A stretch of 64,000 nucleotides of DNA from Rhizobium sp. Leaf371 (GCF_001424045.1 NZ_LMQB01000028.1:93477-157476), one strand, 5' to 3'. Positions 43,694 through 55,043 are shown, counted from the stretch's first letter. Numbers and translations are program-made. Notes: generated from the letters alone by a model not told the origin.

Positions 43694-43709
43694 TGGCAAA
43701 CGTTTGTCA
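43694..43709. promoter_or_regulatory. LacI-family operator O2
   Basis: TGGCAAACGTTTGTCA matches O1 in sequence and symmetry. Its centre lies 59 bases from that of O1, on the other side of the promoter, so looping between the two sites or autoregulation is likely. Confidence 0.8.
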
Positions 43710-43762
43710 TTGCCGGTCTGTTGGCTTAGAGTTTCGGATCAAGGCAGGCTGCAAGGAAGACG

Positions 43763-44854
43763 GTGGTGAAGAAGACGAAGGAGATGCTCGACATGGAGCC
43801 ATCCGGGCCGCTGATGGCCGATGTGGCGAAACTGGCGGGCGTCGCCATTTCCACGGTCAGCCGCGCGCTTGCCAACCCCGGCCGGGTCAACGAGAAGACG
43901 CGCGCCAAGATCGACGATGCGGCAAAGCAGCTCGGATACACGCCGAACGCCATGGCCCGGGGCCTGAGGGTCGGCAAGTCCAACGTGATCATGATCGTCC
44001 TGCCTGGATCGCTCTATCACGGCGCCTCCCAGATCGTTCCCCAGGTGCTGCAGGCCATCAATGTCTCGCTGCTCGAGAGCGGTTACACCCTGATGATCGC
44101 CAACCTCGCCCGCGACGAGGCGTCGGAACGGCATATCCTCAACCTCGCCTTCGGCGGCACGGCGCGCGGCACGATCATCCTGGCGTCGAAGCTGCCGGAG
44201 GTGGACGGGCGCTCGCTTGCCCATGCCGGTCTGCCGATCGTCTCGATGCTGCTGGATATGAGCGCGTCCGGCGTGCCGAGCGTCGTTACCAACGATCGCG
44301 AAGCCGTTCGCGCGGCAACGGCCGAACTCATTCGTCTCGGCCACCGCCGGTTCTTCTATCTGGCCGGACCGGAAGGCAATTATCACGATATCGAGCGCTT
44401 CGGCGGCGTGCTGGAGGCCTTTCAGGCGGCGGGGCTCCCGGAAACGGCGGTGGTCCGGTCAGGCGGCAAACTCGACTATCAACAGAGCTTCGAGATCGGC
44501 CTCAGGGCGGCCGAAGAGTTTGTGAGGCTTGGCTACAAGCCGACCGCCGTCATCGCGACGAGCGACGACATGGCGATATCCTTCATGAGCCGGATCGGTG
44601 AGATGGGTTTCGGTGTTCCGGAGGATATTTCTATCGTTTCGTTCGACGGTTCCCCCGTCTGCGCCTTCTGCTTCCCGCCTTTGTCGACGATCGAGCAGCC
44701 GGTGGAAGAAATGGGCAAGGCTGCCGTCGCCATGCTCCTGGACGCCATCGAAAAGACCGGAGAGCCTGCGCCCGCCCGCAGGGTCATTCCAAGCCGTCTT
44801 ATCATCCGGAAGAGCATGGCAATGCCGAGGGTGGGGTTTCACACAAGTCTGTAA
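43763..44854 (+). CDS. LacI-family transcription repressor of the sugar operon
   Basis: Regulator of 363 residues. The N-terminal HTH (MADVAKLAGVAISTVSRALANPGRVNEKTR) near 18-47 is the classic LacI headpiece with hinge helix residues AMARGLR near 63-69. A periplasmic-binding-protein-like effector domain follows (VTNDREAVRAATAELIRLGHRR; TSDDMAISFM; SFDGSP). GTG 43763 has AAGGAAGA upstream. It is divergent from the isomerase/ABC/GMC operon, and the intergenic region holds two matching operators. It should release DNA on binding the imported sugar or a derivative. Confidence 0.92.
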   Translation: MVKKTKEMLDMEPSGPLMADVAKLAGVAISTVSRALANPGRVNEKTRAKIDDAAKQLGYTPNAMARGLRVGKSNVIMIVLPGSLYHGASQIVPQVLQAINVSLLESGYTLMIANLARDEASERHILNLAFGGTARGTIILASKLPEVDGRSLAHAGLPIVSMLLDMSASGVPSVVTNDREAVRAATAELIRLGHRRFFYLAGPEGNYHDIERFGGVLEAFQAAGLPETAVVRSGGKLDYQQSFEIGLRAAEEFVRLGYKPTAVIATSDDMAISFMSRIGEMGFGVPEDISIVSFDGSPVCAFCFPPLSTIEQPVEEMGKAAVAMLLDAIEKTGEPAPARRVIPSRLIIRKSMAMPRVGFHTSL

Positions 44855-44949
44855 CTCCTGCGGTCACGCCAGCGCCCGCGCCCGCGCCGTCGCGAACGGC
44901 TCGCAAGCTGGGCGTCTCGTCCTGGCATGTGATGGATCGGATCGAATGT

Positions 44950-45540
44950 GAAGCATTCGGCTGGAAAGCCGATGTCTGTCGGGGGGCGACCGACCTCCGC
45001 CACCTCGGCGATCGGGAAAACCTTGAGATTCGGATTTGGCAGAGATTCTGCATAGTAGGCTCTTGTCCGGTCATCCGTTGCCCAGGCAAAGGCTTCGGGG
45101 TCGGCGCTGTCGACCAAGCGGGTCGCGATGCCGAAATTCCTCAGCGTTGCGGCAAACAGCGCCCATCTGCCGCCATACAGTCCGGCAGTTTCAGGAGCGG
45201 AATGCTGGCGGCGAGATTGGCGCCGAGAAAGAACGGAACCGACAGACGCTCCCGGCCTGCCGGAGGCGTCGTGACGCGGTGAACATTGGCGCGCAGGTCG
45301 CCGTTCGAGGCAGGCTCCAACAGTTCGCCGATGTTGACGACAAACGTGCCCGGCACCGGCTGCTGGTATCCAGCCGCCGTTGCCAGCATCGCCTTCCAGG
45401 CCGTCGACGGCATCCTGCGGGAGAAGCGTGACGAAGCCGCTATCCTTGTGTGCGCCGACGCCTTGATCGCTTCTCGTCTTGTCGCGGCCGGGGTTCCACA
45501 CAGCAGGAATAGATTTTCATCAGGGAAGACCGCATGAGGC
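44950..45540 (-). pseudogene. 2-oxoglutarate/Fe(II) oxygenase (isopenicillin-N-synthase-like), frameshifted
   Basis: Characteristic pieces of an IPNS-like oxygenase occur in different frames of the same strand. GVGAHKDSGFVTLLPQD (the HxD iron ligands) reads in one frame. VPGTFVVNIGELLEPASNGDL, then NVHRVTTPP (distal His) and ERLSVPFFLGANL (2OG-binding Arg-x-Ser), read in another. At least one frameshift separates HxD from the distal His, and the N-terminal third is missing. The active gene is therefore dead. It lies directly downstream of, and convergent to, the LacI gene. Confidence 0.7.
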
Positions 45541-45542
45541 AA

Positions 45543-45857
45543 TCCAGCCGCGATTGCCGACCGTGATCGCCTGTTTCGTCTGGAAAGCGACCGCTCTCGA
45601 GGTGTTCCTAAGAGAACGAATATTCTCCAAAGGTCTGCCGCATCAGCGATTTCTTCCTTTTGTATAGAAAATTAGTCGATAATAATTGCGGTCGGGATCC
45701 TGGGCTTTCGATCGCCGGGCTCGTCCAGACGAGAAGAGGGCGAACCTCACGTCCAGCAGGCGGAAGGCGTTCGCGATGTCGAACGACGGACCCGGTCCGA
45801 CAGAGGAGCGCACCTGCCCTCTGCTGACAGGAAGATTGATCAACGAAGGAGTGTCCC
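45543..45857. other. Decayed intergenic stretch, possible VOC-family remnant
   Basis: No intact gene is seen in these 315 bases. On the minus strand one short frame contains AQDPDRNYYRLIFYTKG, reminiscent of the C-terminal DPDGNxxxL motif of glyoxalase/VOC proteins, but the rest is not recognisable. The stretch lies between a broken oxygenase and a small ORF, consistent with local gene decay. Confidence 0.3.
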
Positions 45858-46031
45858 ATGACGTTGGATCTGATCGGCAGTTTGAAATCGGGGATCAGCT
45901 GGGTTCTTCAGCGGCAGCATACCGCGACGACGCAGCCCTCTGAACGTCCACAGTCTCGTGATGACGACCGGGATCTCACCGAGCGCGACGTCGAGTTCTC
46001 CTATTGGGCGGTCCGCGGCCCCTGGCATTGA
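45858..46031 (+). CDS. Small hypothetical protein, 57 residues
   Basis: A 57-codon ORF begins MTLDLIGSLKSGISWVLQR and ends DVEFSYWAVRGPWH. A perfect AAGGAG lies six bases before the ATG, which is the main reason to believe it is translated. The first 20 residues could form an amphipathic helix; the C-terminal half is charged and ends with an aromatic cluster. No family was recognised. It stands alone in a region of decayed genes, so it may be a real small gene or a surviving fragment. Confidence 0.45.
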   Translation: MTLDLIGSLKSGISWVLQRQHTATTQPSERPQSRDDDRDLTERDVEFSYWAVRGPWH

Positions 46032-46182
46032 TCTGGAAGGGATCGTGCCGACGCCTGTCTTCGACAGAAGACGGATGCACGATCTTCCATGAGCCTCGAT
46101 ATGGTCCTGCGTGTTGATCGCTCGTCTTAGGCCCGCACATCGACAACGCTTTCATCGCGGGAGCGTCGCGCTGCCGCAGAGC

Positions 46183-48353
<2,171 letters not shown>

Positions 48354-48421
48354 CCATCGCTCATCCGCCATCGCTCATCGAAATGCCGGAACGCATCCAT
48401 CGACTGCGATGCCTGGCGTCT

Positions 48422-49432
48422 TCAGGCATCGCCGCGCTGTCGGTATTCCAGCCTGTGACCGACCGGAAACCAGGGCCAGTCCCGCAGCTTGCCGAACAGG
48501 CCCCAGAGGCCGCCCGGCGAGAAGAGGGCGATGAGCAGGGTCAACAGGCCGAGAACGATCATGTAGCTTGCGCCGTAATGGCCGAAAAGGCGGGTTGCGG
48601 TGAAGTAGAGAAGGGCGCCCACGATCGGCCCTTCGAGGCGCCCGATGCCGCCGACCATGACGATGAAGATGCAGATCGACGACCAGTAGGGGTCGAAGCC
48701 CGAACTCGGAGAGATCCGCAGCTGCGCCATGTAATAGATGGCGCCGGCAAGGCCCGTTCCCATGGCGGCGACCACATAGATGCCGAACCGCATGCGGCCG
48801 ACATTCACGCCCTGGCTCGCGGCCGAGACGGGATCGTCGCGCATGGCCGTCATGGCGAGGCCCAGTCGCGAGCGCAGCATCAGGAAGGTGCCGCCGACCG
48901 TGATGAGCAGCAGCAGGGCGCAGAGGATGGTGAGGCCGATCTCCCGCTGGTGGGCGGTGAACTGACCCATCGCCCGCAAGGTCATGCCGGACCCGGCATT
49001 GACCACCTGGAGATTGCCCGTCACCAGCCGGAAGACCTCGGCCAGCACCCAGGTTCCGATGGCGAAATACGGGCCGTCGAGCTTGCGCAGCAGCAGGTAG
49101 GAGGGGGCTGCGAGCAGAGCGGGCAGGATCATGGCCAGCGGCACCGACCAGAAGGGATTGAGACCTGCATAGACCGAGAGGACGAACAGCGAATAGCCGC
49201 CGGCTCCGATGAAGGCCTGCTGGCCGACGGAGACCATGCCGCCATAGCCGGCCAGCAGGTTCCACATCTGCGCGATCGCGATCAGGCAGGAGAGTTCGAT
49301 GATCAACCGGATCTGGCCGCTGGATGCCCAGAACGGCATGGTGGGGATCGCCGCCAGAAGAAGGAGCGCGACGGTGATGGCGATCCGGCTGGAAAGCGTG
49401 TGCCGGTGGACGAGAATGGTGGACGCGGTCAA
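48422..49432 (-). CDS. Branched-chain-type ABC transporter permease (LivM family)
   Basis: Integral membrane permease of 336 residues with eight to ten helices. Family signatures: LLAGYGGMVSVGQQAFIGAGGY near 59-80 and VGGIGRLEGPIVGALLY near 262-278. It is the last gene of a five-gene Liv-type operon (binding protein, LivG-, LivF-, LivH- and LivM-like). In this context the substrate may be an aromatic compound, since many Liv-type systems carry aromatic acids and the neighbouring genes are catabolic. It ends convergent to the PobR-like gene. Confidence 0.9.
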   Translation of the reverse strand: MTASTILVHRHTLSSRIAITVALLLLAAIPTMPFWASSGQIRLIIELSCLIAIAQMWNLLAGYGGMVSVGQQAFIGAGGYSLFVLSVYAGLNPFWSVPLAMILPALLAAPSYLLLRKLDGPYFAIGTWVLAEVFRLVTGNLQVVNAGSGMTLRAMGQFTAHQREIGLTILCALLLLITVGGTFLMLRSRLGLAMTAMRDDPVSAASQGVNVGRMRFGIYVVAAMGTGLAGAIYYMAQLRISPSSGFDPYWSSICIFIVMVGGIGRLEGPIVGALLYFTATRLFGHYGASYMIVLGLLTLLIALFSPGGLWGLFGKLRDWPWFPVGHRLEYRQRGDA

Positions 49433-49441
49433 GTCTGCCTC

Positions 49442-50299
49442 CTATCGACGGGACATGATGCCCTGGGGGCGCCAGGCGAGAACCAGGAGAAAGACGAGGT
49501 GGCCGGCCAGAATGCCCCAGCCGGGATCGATGCGGGAGCCGACCACCTGGGCCACGCCGAGGATCAGGCCGCCGGCAAAAGCGCCCCAGATGGAACCCAT
49601 CCCGCCGATGATCACGGCCTCGAAGGCGTAGATCAGTTGCGCCCCGCCGTCGGCCGGAGAGACCGTCGTGCGGGCGGCCTGGAAGACGGCCGCGATGCCG
49701 AGGATCGCCACCGCAATGGCCGTCGCCTTGGCGTAGACGATCTTGGTGTCGATGCCGCTCAGGGTCGCCGCGTCCTTGTCCGCCGCCGATGCCCGCAAGG
49801 CGCGGCCGAAGCGGGTGGTCTTCAGGACGACATGCAGGCCCCAGGTCAGCAGGGCCGCGACCGCGACGATGCCGAGGGGCAGGACGCCGACATGGATCCC
49901 GCCGAGGTCGATCGACTGGATGGCGAGCGCGCCGGCATCGAGCGAGCGCGTGTCGGCCTGCCAGATCGTCAGCATCAGGTTCTGCAGCGCCAGCGACAGC
50001 CCGAAGGTCGCGATGAGCGAGGGCAGGGGATCGTTGCCGACGAGGTGGTTGAGGATACCGCGTTGCAGGCCCCAACCGATCAGCGCGCCGAGAGGGATCA
50101 TCAGCAGCATGATGAAGCCGGGCCCGAGGCCAAAGGCTGCCGAGACCGAGATACCGATCAGCGCCAGGAGGATCACGAGATCGCCATGCGCGATATTGAC
50201 GATGCGCATCACGCCGAACATCAGCGACAGGCCGATCGCATATTGTGCATAGAGGCCGCCGAGCAGCAGCCCCTGGATAACGGCGTCAACCCAGGTCAT
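49442..50299 (-). CDS. Branched-chain-type ABC transporter permease (LivH family)
   Basis: Membrane permease of 285 residues with about eight helices. Diagnostic segments are VIQGLLLGGLYAQYAIGLSLMFGVMRIVNIAHGD near the N-terminus and VIIGGMGSIWGAFAGGLILGV near 230-250. It overlaps the end of the LivF-like gene by 14 bases and precedes LivM by nine bases. With LivM it forms the channel of the importer. Confidence 0.92.
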   Translation of the reverse strand: MTWVDAVIQGLLLGGLYAQYAIGLSLMFGVMRIVNIAHGDLVILLALIGISVSAAFGLGPGFIMLLMIPLGALIGWGLQRGILNHLVGNDPLPSLIATFGLSLALQNLMLTIWQADTRSLDAGALAIQSIDLGGIHVGVLPLGIVAVAALLTWGLHVVLKTTRFGRALRASAADKDAATLSGIDTKIVYAKATAIAVAILGIAAVFQAARTTVSPADGGAQLIYAFEAVIIGGMGSIWGAFAGGLILGVAQVVGSRIDPGWGILAGHLVFLLVLAWRPQGIMSRR

Positions 50300-51023
50300 G
50301 TTTCACTCCGAAATAGGCTTGGGTGATCTCGTCTCGCGTCACCTCGGACGATCGGCCGGACAGCGTGATGCGTCCCTCCAGCATGCAGTAGACCCGGTCG
50401 GAACTCCGGCTGGCGAGGGAGACGTCCTGCTCGACCAGGACGATCGCGGTGCCGGCCTGCCGGATGACCGGCAGCATGTCGTAGATTTCCGCGATCACCT
50501 TCGGCGAGAGGCCGAGGCTGATTTCGTCGCAGAGAAGCAGCTTCGGCTGCGTCATCAGGGCGCGGCCGATCGCGACCATCTGCTGCTGCCCGCCCGAGAG
50601 GTCCTCGACGGCTTGTGCCCGGCGCTCGGCCAGAATCGGAAAGAGGTCGTAGAGCCGCTCCAGCGTCCACGGGCGCGTGCCCGCCGCCGGTTGGCCGGCG
50701 TGATCCGCCGCGACCCGCAGATTGTCCTCCGCCGTCATGCCCCGAAACAGCCGGCGGCCTTCCGGAACCAGCGCCAGCCCGCGCGAGACCAGCGCATGCG
50801 CCGGGGTTTTCGACACGTCCAGGCCGCAGAATGTCAGCGACCCGTCCCGGATCGGCACGAGGCCGACGAAGGTTTTCAGCAGCGTGGACTTGCCCGCACC
50901 ATTGGCACCGATGAGGGCGACCACCTCGCCGGGCTGGATATCGAAATCGATGGAAAACAGGGCCTGGAAATCGCCATAGCCGGCGCAAAGCGCGCGCGCC
51001 GTCAGAAGAGGAGACGCGCTCAT
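50286..51023 (-). CDS. Branched-chain-type ABC transporter ATP-binding protein (LivF family)
   Basis: ABC ATPase of 245 residues. Walker A GANGAGKST is near 38-46, Q-loop region LVPEGRRLFRGMT (the PEGR of LivF), signature LSGGQQQM near 142 and Walker B LLLCDE near 162. It overlaps both neighbours by a few bases (LivG-like stop at 51020; LivH-like start at 50299), showing tight coupling. It powers uptake together with the LivG-like ATPase. Confidence 0.92.
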   Translation of the reverse strand: MSASPLLTARALCAGYGDFQALFSIDFDIQPGEVVALIGANGAGKSTLLKTFVGLVPIRDGSLTFCGLDVSKTPAHALVSRGLALVPEGRRLFRGMTAEDNLRVAADHAGQPAAGTRPWTLERLYDLFPILAERRAQAVEDLSGGQQQMVAIGRALMTQPKLLLCDEISLGLSPKVIAEIYDMLPVIRQAGTAIVLVEQDVSLASRSSDRVYCMLEGRITLSGRSSEVTRDEITQAYFGVKHDLG

Positions 51024-51778
51024 GCTTCGATCCCCATATAGATGCGGCGTACGTCGGGATTGTCGATCACCTCCTGCGGTTTGCCGTCAGCGATCTTCTC
51101 GCCGAAGCTCAAAACGAGAAGACGCTCGGCCACGGCCATCACGGCGTGCAGGACATGCTCGATCCAGATGATCGTGATGCCCCGATCGCGCACCTGCCGG
51201 ATCAGCGACACCAATTGCCCGGCTTCGGCTTCCGTGAGCCCGCCGGCGATCTCGTCGAGAAGAAGGAGTTTCGGCTCGCCCGCAAGGGCCCGGGCCAGTT
51301 CCAGCCGCTTTCGATCGAGCAGGGTCAGGCCGCCGGCGGGGAGATTGGCCTTGCCGGCGAGCCCGCAATCCTCCAGCAGCGCGGCGCAGGAGAGATAGGC
51401 CTCGCGCTCGCTGCGACCGGCTGCAAAGCGGGCGGCGACGAGCAGGTTTTCGAAGGTCGTCATCTTGGCGTAGGGGCGGGGGATCTGATAGGTCCGCCCG
51501 ATCCCCCTCATGGCCCGCCTGTAGGAGGGTTCGCGACCGAGCGGCGTGCCACTGAGCGTGATCGCGCCTGTGTCGAAGGCGATGTCGCCCGAGATGAGGT
51601 TGAACAGACTGGTCTTGCCGGCCCCGTTCGGCCCGAGAACGCCCAGGACTTCCCCGCGGGCAAGCTCGAAACTGACGTCCTGCACCACTTTCAGAGCCCC
51701 AAAACTCTTGGAAAGGTTGCGAACGGAAAGAAGAACCTCCTTTCCGTCCGCTTGCGTCTGCTGTCCGGATGGCGTCAC
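51020..51778 (-). CDS. Branched-chain-type ABC transporter ATP-binding protein (LivG family)
   Basis: ABC ATPase of 252 residues. Walker A GPNGAGKTS is near 48-56, the LivG-type RTYQIPRPYAKMT segment follows, the signature region is degenerate (LLDRKRLELARAL in place of a full LSGGQ, as usual for LivG), and Walker B LLLLDE is near 175. The start is GTG 51778, which overlaps the binding-protein stop as GTGA. The frame is open further upstream but overlaps the binding-protein gene. Confidence 0.9.
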   Translation of the reverse strand: MTPSGQQTQADGKEVLLSVRNLSKSFGALKVVQDVSFELARGEVLGVLGPNGAGKTSLFNLISGDIAFDTGAITLSGTPLGREPSYRRAMRGIGRTYQIPRPYAKMTTFENLLVAARFAAGRSEREAYLSCAALLEDCGLAGKANLPAGGLTLLDRKRLELARALAGEPKLLLLDEIAGGLTEAEAGQLVSLIRQVRDRGITIIWIEHVLHAVMAVAERLLVLSFGEKIADGKPQEVIDNPDVRRIYMGIEA

Positions 51779-53088
51779 CAAGACTTCATCTCCAGGCTGC
51801 TTTCCGGCTTCATGATGGGATAAAGCCCGGTCTCGACGATCTTCAGGTCGTAGGGCCATTTTTCGCCCTTGCGCCACTGCCCGCCCAGAACCGGCGTCTT
51901 CGAGACATTCGGGTGAGGTCCCTTGCTCCAGTTGACGTTGCCGACCACCGTGTCGAGGTTTGTTGCCTTCAGCGCGTCGCGGATGGCGGCACGGTCCATC
52001 GGGTCGCCGGAACGCTTCAGCGTGTCCACGATGATCTCCCACATGGCATGGCTGTAGCCGAGCGGCTGGGTCCACTGCTTGCCGGTCGCCTTTTCCCAGT
52101 TTGCCGCGAGATCGGCGGAGCTCTCGCCGGTCAGGGTGGATTTGTAGGGGAAGGCAGGCGTCCACCAGACCTCGGTCGACATGCCGGTGCCGAGCGTTCC
52201 CATGGCCTCGACGGCGGAGGGAAATAGAAGGCCGGCCGCGACGGTCATGATCTTGGGCTTGAAACCCTGCTGCGCCATCTGGATGGTCGCCGTCCTCAGG
52301 TCGGCCGGGAAGACCAGGCCGCCGAGAATTTCGCAGCCGGCTTCCTTGAAGGCACTGATCTGCGACGAGAAGTCATTGGTCCGGATCTCGAATTTCGACG
52401 GTGCGATGACCTCGAAGCCGGCGGCGCGCATGGCCGGGGGCAGGCCGATCTTGTCGTCGCCCCAGACCTCGCCGTCCGCGTTGCGCGGCAGCAGAAGGCC
52501 GACCTTCTTGTTGCTCTCGAGGCCGTTCCACATGTTGACGAAGGTCTGGACGATGTCTTCCAGGCCCCAGAAGAAGTGGTAGGTCCAGTTGAAGCTCTGA
52601 TCGGCGCCGCCGCGCGGCATGATGACGGCCTGCCAGGGCGCGCTGGACGAGAGGGTGGGCACCTCGAACAATTCGCCCTGTTCGGAGACGGGAAGCGTCA
52701 CATCCGTCGTCGAGGCCGGTATCAGCATGTGGACGCCGTCGTTCTGGCACAATTCCCCGGCCAGCTCCGCTGCACGGTTGGGGTTGGACTGTGCGTCTCG
52801 TTCGATGATCTCGAGCGCGTAGGTCTTGCCGCCGATCTCGAGACCTTTGGCCAGATGCTTGCGGATGAATTCGACCGCAAAGGCGTCCGTTTCTCCGAAG
52901 GGCGCCATCTGTCCCGTCTGGGGGGTGATGAAGCCGATCTTGATGGTCTGTGCCGATTGGGCGCGCAGATAGGATGGCGCCGCAAGGACCGCGGCGCCCG
53001 TGGCGAGTGCCTTGAGGGTCGTGCGCCGCGTCACGCCACCGTCCTGCGGACCACTCTCATGTCTGCCAGTCTGATACCGGAATGTCAT
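51775..53088 (-). CDS. Liv-type ABC transporter substrate-binding protein, Tat leader
   Basis: Periplasmic binding protein of 437 residues of the receptor-family ligand-binding type (LivK-like). The leader TRRTTLKALATGAAVLAAPSYLRAQ has a twin-Arg, so it is probably Tat-exported. The mature part opens TIKIGFITPQTGQMAPFGE. ATG 53088 has GGGAGG seven bases upstream. First gene of the importer operon, divergent from the cupin/ADH/SDR operon. The combination with aromatic catabolic genes suggests that it binds an aromatic or aryl-alkanoic compound rather than a branched-chain amino acid (inference). Confidence 0.9.
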   Translation of the reverse strand: MTFRYQTGRHESGPQDGGVTRRTTLKALATGAAVLAAPSYLRAQSAQTIKIGFITPQTGQMAPFGETDAFAVEFIRKHLAKGLEIGGKTYALEIIERDAQSNPNRAAELAGELCQNDGVHMLIPASTTDVTLPVSEQGELFEVPTLSSSAPWQAVIMPRGGADQSFNWTYHFFWGLEDIVQTFVNMWNGLESNKKVGLLLPRNADGEVWGDDKIGLPPAMRAAGFEVIAPSKFEIRTNDFSSQISAFKEAGCEILGGLVFPADLRTATIQMAQQGFKPKIMTVAAGLLFPSAVEAMGTLGTGMSTEVWWTPAFPYKSTLTGESSADLAANWEKATGKQWTQPLGYSHAMWEIIVDTLKRSGDPMDRAAIRDALKATNLDTVVGNVNWSKGPHPNVSKTPVLGGQWRKGEKWPYDLKIVETGLYPIMKPESSLEMKSW

Positions 53089-53377
53089 ATCGAAACCTCC
53101 CTTGGCCGATCGCGCGTCATCCCCTGATGCGTCGCGTCGATCGACAGCTCTCCCAGATGCCGCGCCCTCCAAGCGCGGACCGCGACCCACTCGGGCACTG
53201 CGGTGGACAGGAGCTTAGACGCGGCAATTTATCCTGTCCCACCCACCTCCCACCCCTTTGGACGTTTGGGCGCGGAGAGACAAAACAAGTGTCCCTGCCC
53301 GTCAAGCCTCCTCCGTCGTAATCACTATTCTTGTTGTCGGGGCGACTGAGCCCTGGATCTACTGGGAGGTAACCGAC

Positions 53378-53911
53378 ATGCCCGAAGCTGCGACGAACGA
53401 ATTCTGGCGCGACATCAAGCCGATCGAGAACGTGTTCAAGCCGGACGCGAAACCCGAAGTCTATCTTCCCAACGCCGCGACCGATGACGAACGCTATTAC
53501 GTTCCCCTGACCGAAACGGTCTCGACCCGCCCGTTGTGGATCTCGCCGGACCGCAACATGTGGTGCGATATCCTGATGGCGAAGAAGGCGGGTCTGGTAA
53601 ACCGCCATTATCATCCGCACGAAGTCTTCGCCTATACGATCTCGGGCAAGTGGGGCTATCTGGAGCACGACTGGACCGCCTCAGCTGGCGACTTCGTCTA
53701 CGAGACGCCCGGCGAGGGGCATACGCTCGTCGCCTATGAAAGCGACGAACCCATGCGCGTCCATTTCAAGGTGACGGGACCGCTCATCTGGCTGGACGAG
53801 GACGGCAACTCGGCCGGCACCTTCGATGTGCATGATTACATCGCGCTGGCACGGGCCCATTACGAAAAGGTCGGCCTCGGTGCCGCCTACATCGACGGTC
53901 TTTTCCGCTGA
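53378..53911 (+). CDS. Cupin dioxygenase, 2,4'-dihydroxyacetophenone dioxygenase-like
   Basis: Single-domain cupin of 177 residues, the same length as known 2,4'-dihydroxyacetophenone dioxygenases (DAD). DAD cleaves 2,4'-dihydroxyacetophenone to 4-hydroxybenzoate and formate. The metal site is visible as NRHYHPHEVFAY (HxH plus Glu) and GEGHTL (His). The stretch GYLEHDWTASAGDFVYETPGEGHTL is characteristic of proteins annotated as DAD family. ATG 53378 has GGGAGGT eight bases upstream; the longer frame is non-conserved. It overlaps the ADH gene as TGATG. If the call is right, its product is the substrate of the PobA encoded 6 kb away. Confidence 0.72.
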   Translation: MPEAATNEFWRDIKPIENVFKPDAKPEVYLPNAATDDERYYVPLTETVSTRPLWISPDRNMWCDILMAKKAGLVNRHYHPHEVFAYTISGKWGYLEHDWTASAGDFVYETPGEGHTLVAYESDEPMRVHFKVTGPLIWLDEDGNSAGTFDVHDYIALARAHYEKVGLGAAYIDGLFR

Positions 53912-54996
53912 TGGACGGGGCACTGACGGATCGGGCACCAGCGGATCGGGCAAACGACAAGGGCATCCTGTCCGCGGTCTGGCACGCGGCCAAAGACATC
54001 CGGATCGAGCGGCGGGTTCGTCCCGCCCTCGAGCCGGGCGAGGTGCGCCTGCGTGTCACGCGCTGCGGGATCTGCGGTTCCGACATGCATGAATTCCTGA
54101 ACGGCCCGCATGCCATCCCGGTGAAAGAGCCACATCCGATTTCGGGCGTGGTTGCGCCGCTGGTCCTCGGCCACGAGTTCACCGGCGAAGTGGTCGAGAT
54201 CTACGGCGCCTGCGGAGCCGTGAAGGTCGGACAGAGAGTGGCGGTGGAGCCGGAATACCGCTGCGGCGCATGCGCCGCCTGCCTGCAGGGAGACTACAAT
54301 CTCTGTGAAAAGATGGGATTTGCTGGGTTGATGGGACATGGCGGCATGGCGGAGGAGGCCGTCGTTCCCCACTACATGCTGCACATCCTGCCGGATGCGG
54401 TGACCGACCGTCAGGCTGCCGTTCTGGAGCCGGCCGCGGTTGCCCTGCATGCGCTGCGACGCTCTGGCCTGACGGCGGGACAAAGTGTCGCCGTTGTCGG
54501 TGCCGGCCCCATCGGGCTTCTGCTCGTGCAGCTGTCGGCCGTTGCCGGGGCGAAACGGATCGTCGTCAGCGACGTGTCGGATGCAAGGCTTGCGCGCGCG
54601 CGGGCGCTGGGCGCGACCGAAACCGTCAACAGCCTGTCGGGCCATCTGCCGACGCAGGCCCGCGGCGTGGACGTGGCTTTCGAGGCCGTCGGCGTGCAGC
54701 CGGCGCTCGACGATGCCATCCAGTCTGTCCGCAAGGGTGGCAAGGTCGTGCTGGTCGGGCTGTTCGGCGCACCCGCCCGCGTCGATGCCTTCGACCTCGT
54801 CAACCGCGAGGTGGAGATCATACCTTCGTGCGGCTACCGGCATGTCTATGCCGACCTGATCGGCATGATCGCCGGCGGACTGTTCGATCCCTCGCTGATC
54901 GTCACCCGGGAAGTGCCGCTCGCCGAAGTGGTGGCCAGCGCCTTCGAGAGACTGGCGGCGCCGAACGACGACGTGAAGGTGCTGGTCGTTCCGTAG
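53911..54996 (+). CDS. Zinc-dependent alcohol dehydrogenase (butanediol/threonine dehydrogenase-like)
   Basis: Medium-chain dehydrogenase of 361 residues. The catalytic zinc site has CGICGSDMHE (Cys near 51, Asp/His) and GHEF; the structural zinc loop is CGACAACLQGDYNLC. The NAD site is VAVVGAGPIGLLLVQL near 192-207. It resembles 2,3-butanediol or sorbitol/threonine dehydrogenases acting on vicinal diols. The start overlaps the stop of the cupin gene (TGATG). In this context a plausible reaction is oxidation of an aryl-1,2-diol to the hydroxyketone used by the cupin (inference). Confidence 0.88.
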   Translation: MDGALTDRAPADRANDKGILSAVWHAAKDIRIERRVRPALEPGEVRLRVTRCGICGSDMHEFLNGPHAIPVKEPHPISGVVAPLVLGHEFTGEVVEIYGACGAVKVGQRVAVEPEYRCGACAACLQGDYNLCEKMGFAGLMGHGGMAEEAVVPHYMLHILPDAVTDRQAAVLEPAAVALHALRRSGLTAGQSVAVVGAGPIGLLLVQLSAVAGAKRIVVSDVSDARLARARALGATETVNSLSGHLPTQARGVDVAFEAVGVQPALDDAIQSVRKGGKVVLVGLFGAPARVDAFDLVNREVEIIPSCGYRHVYADLIGMIAGGLFDPSLIVTREVPLAEVVASAFERLAAPNDDVKVLVVP

Positions 54997-55043
54997 CGAC
55001 CGGCACGACGTGCATCGACCCATGGCCTGGTTGGAGGAACCCC

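Noticed and set aside
48383..50326. A 647-codon plus-strand frame over the Liv permease genes
   Set aside because: Acidic, Gly/Asp/Gln-rich low-complexity translation typical of the reverse strand of membrane-protein genes; the minus-strand permeases carry family signatures.
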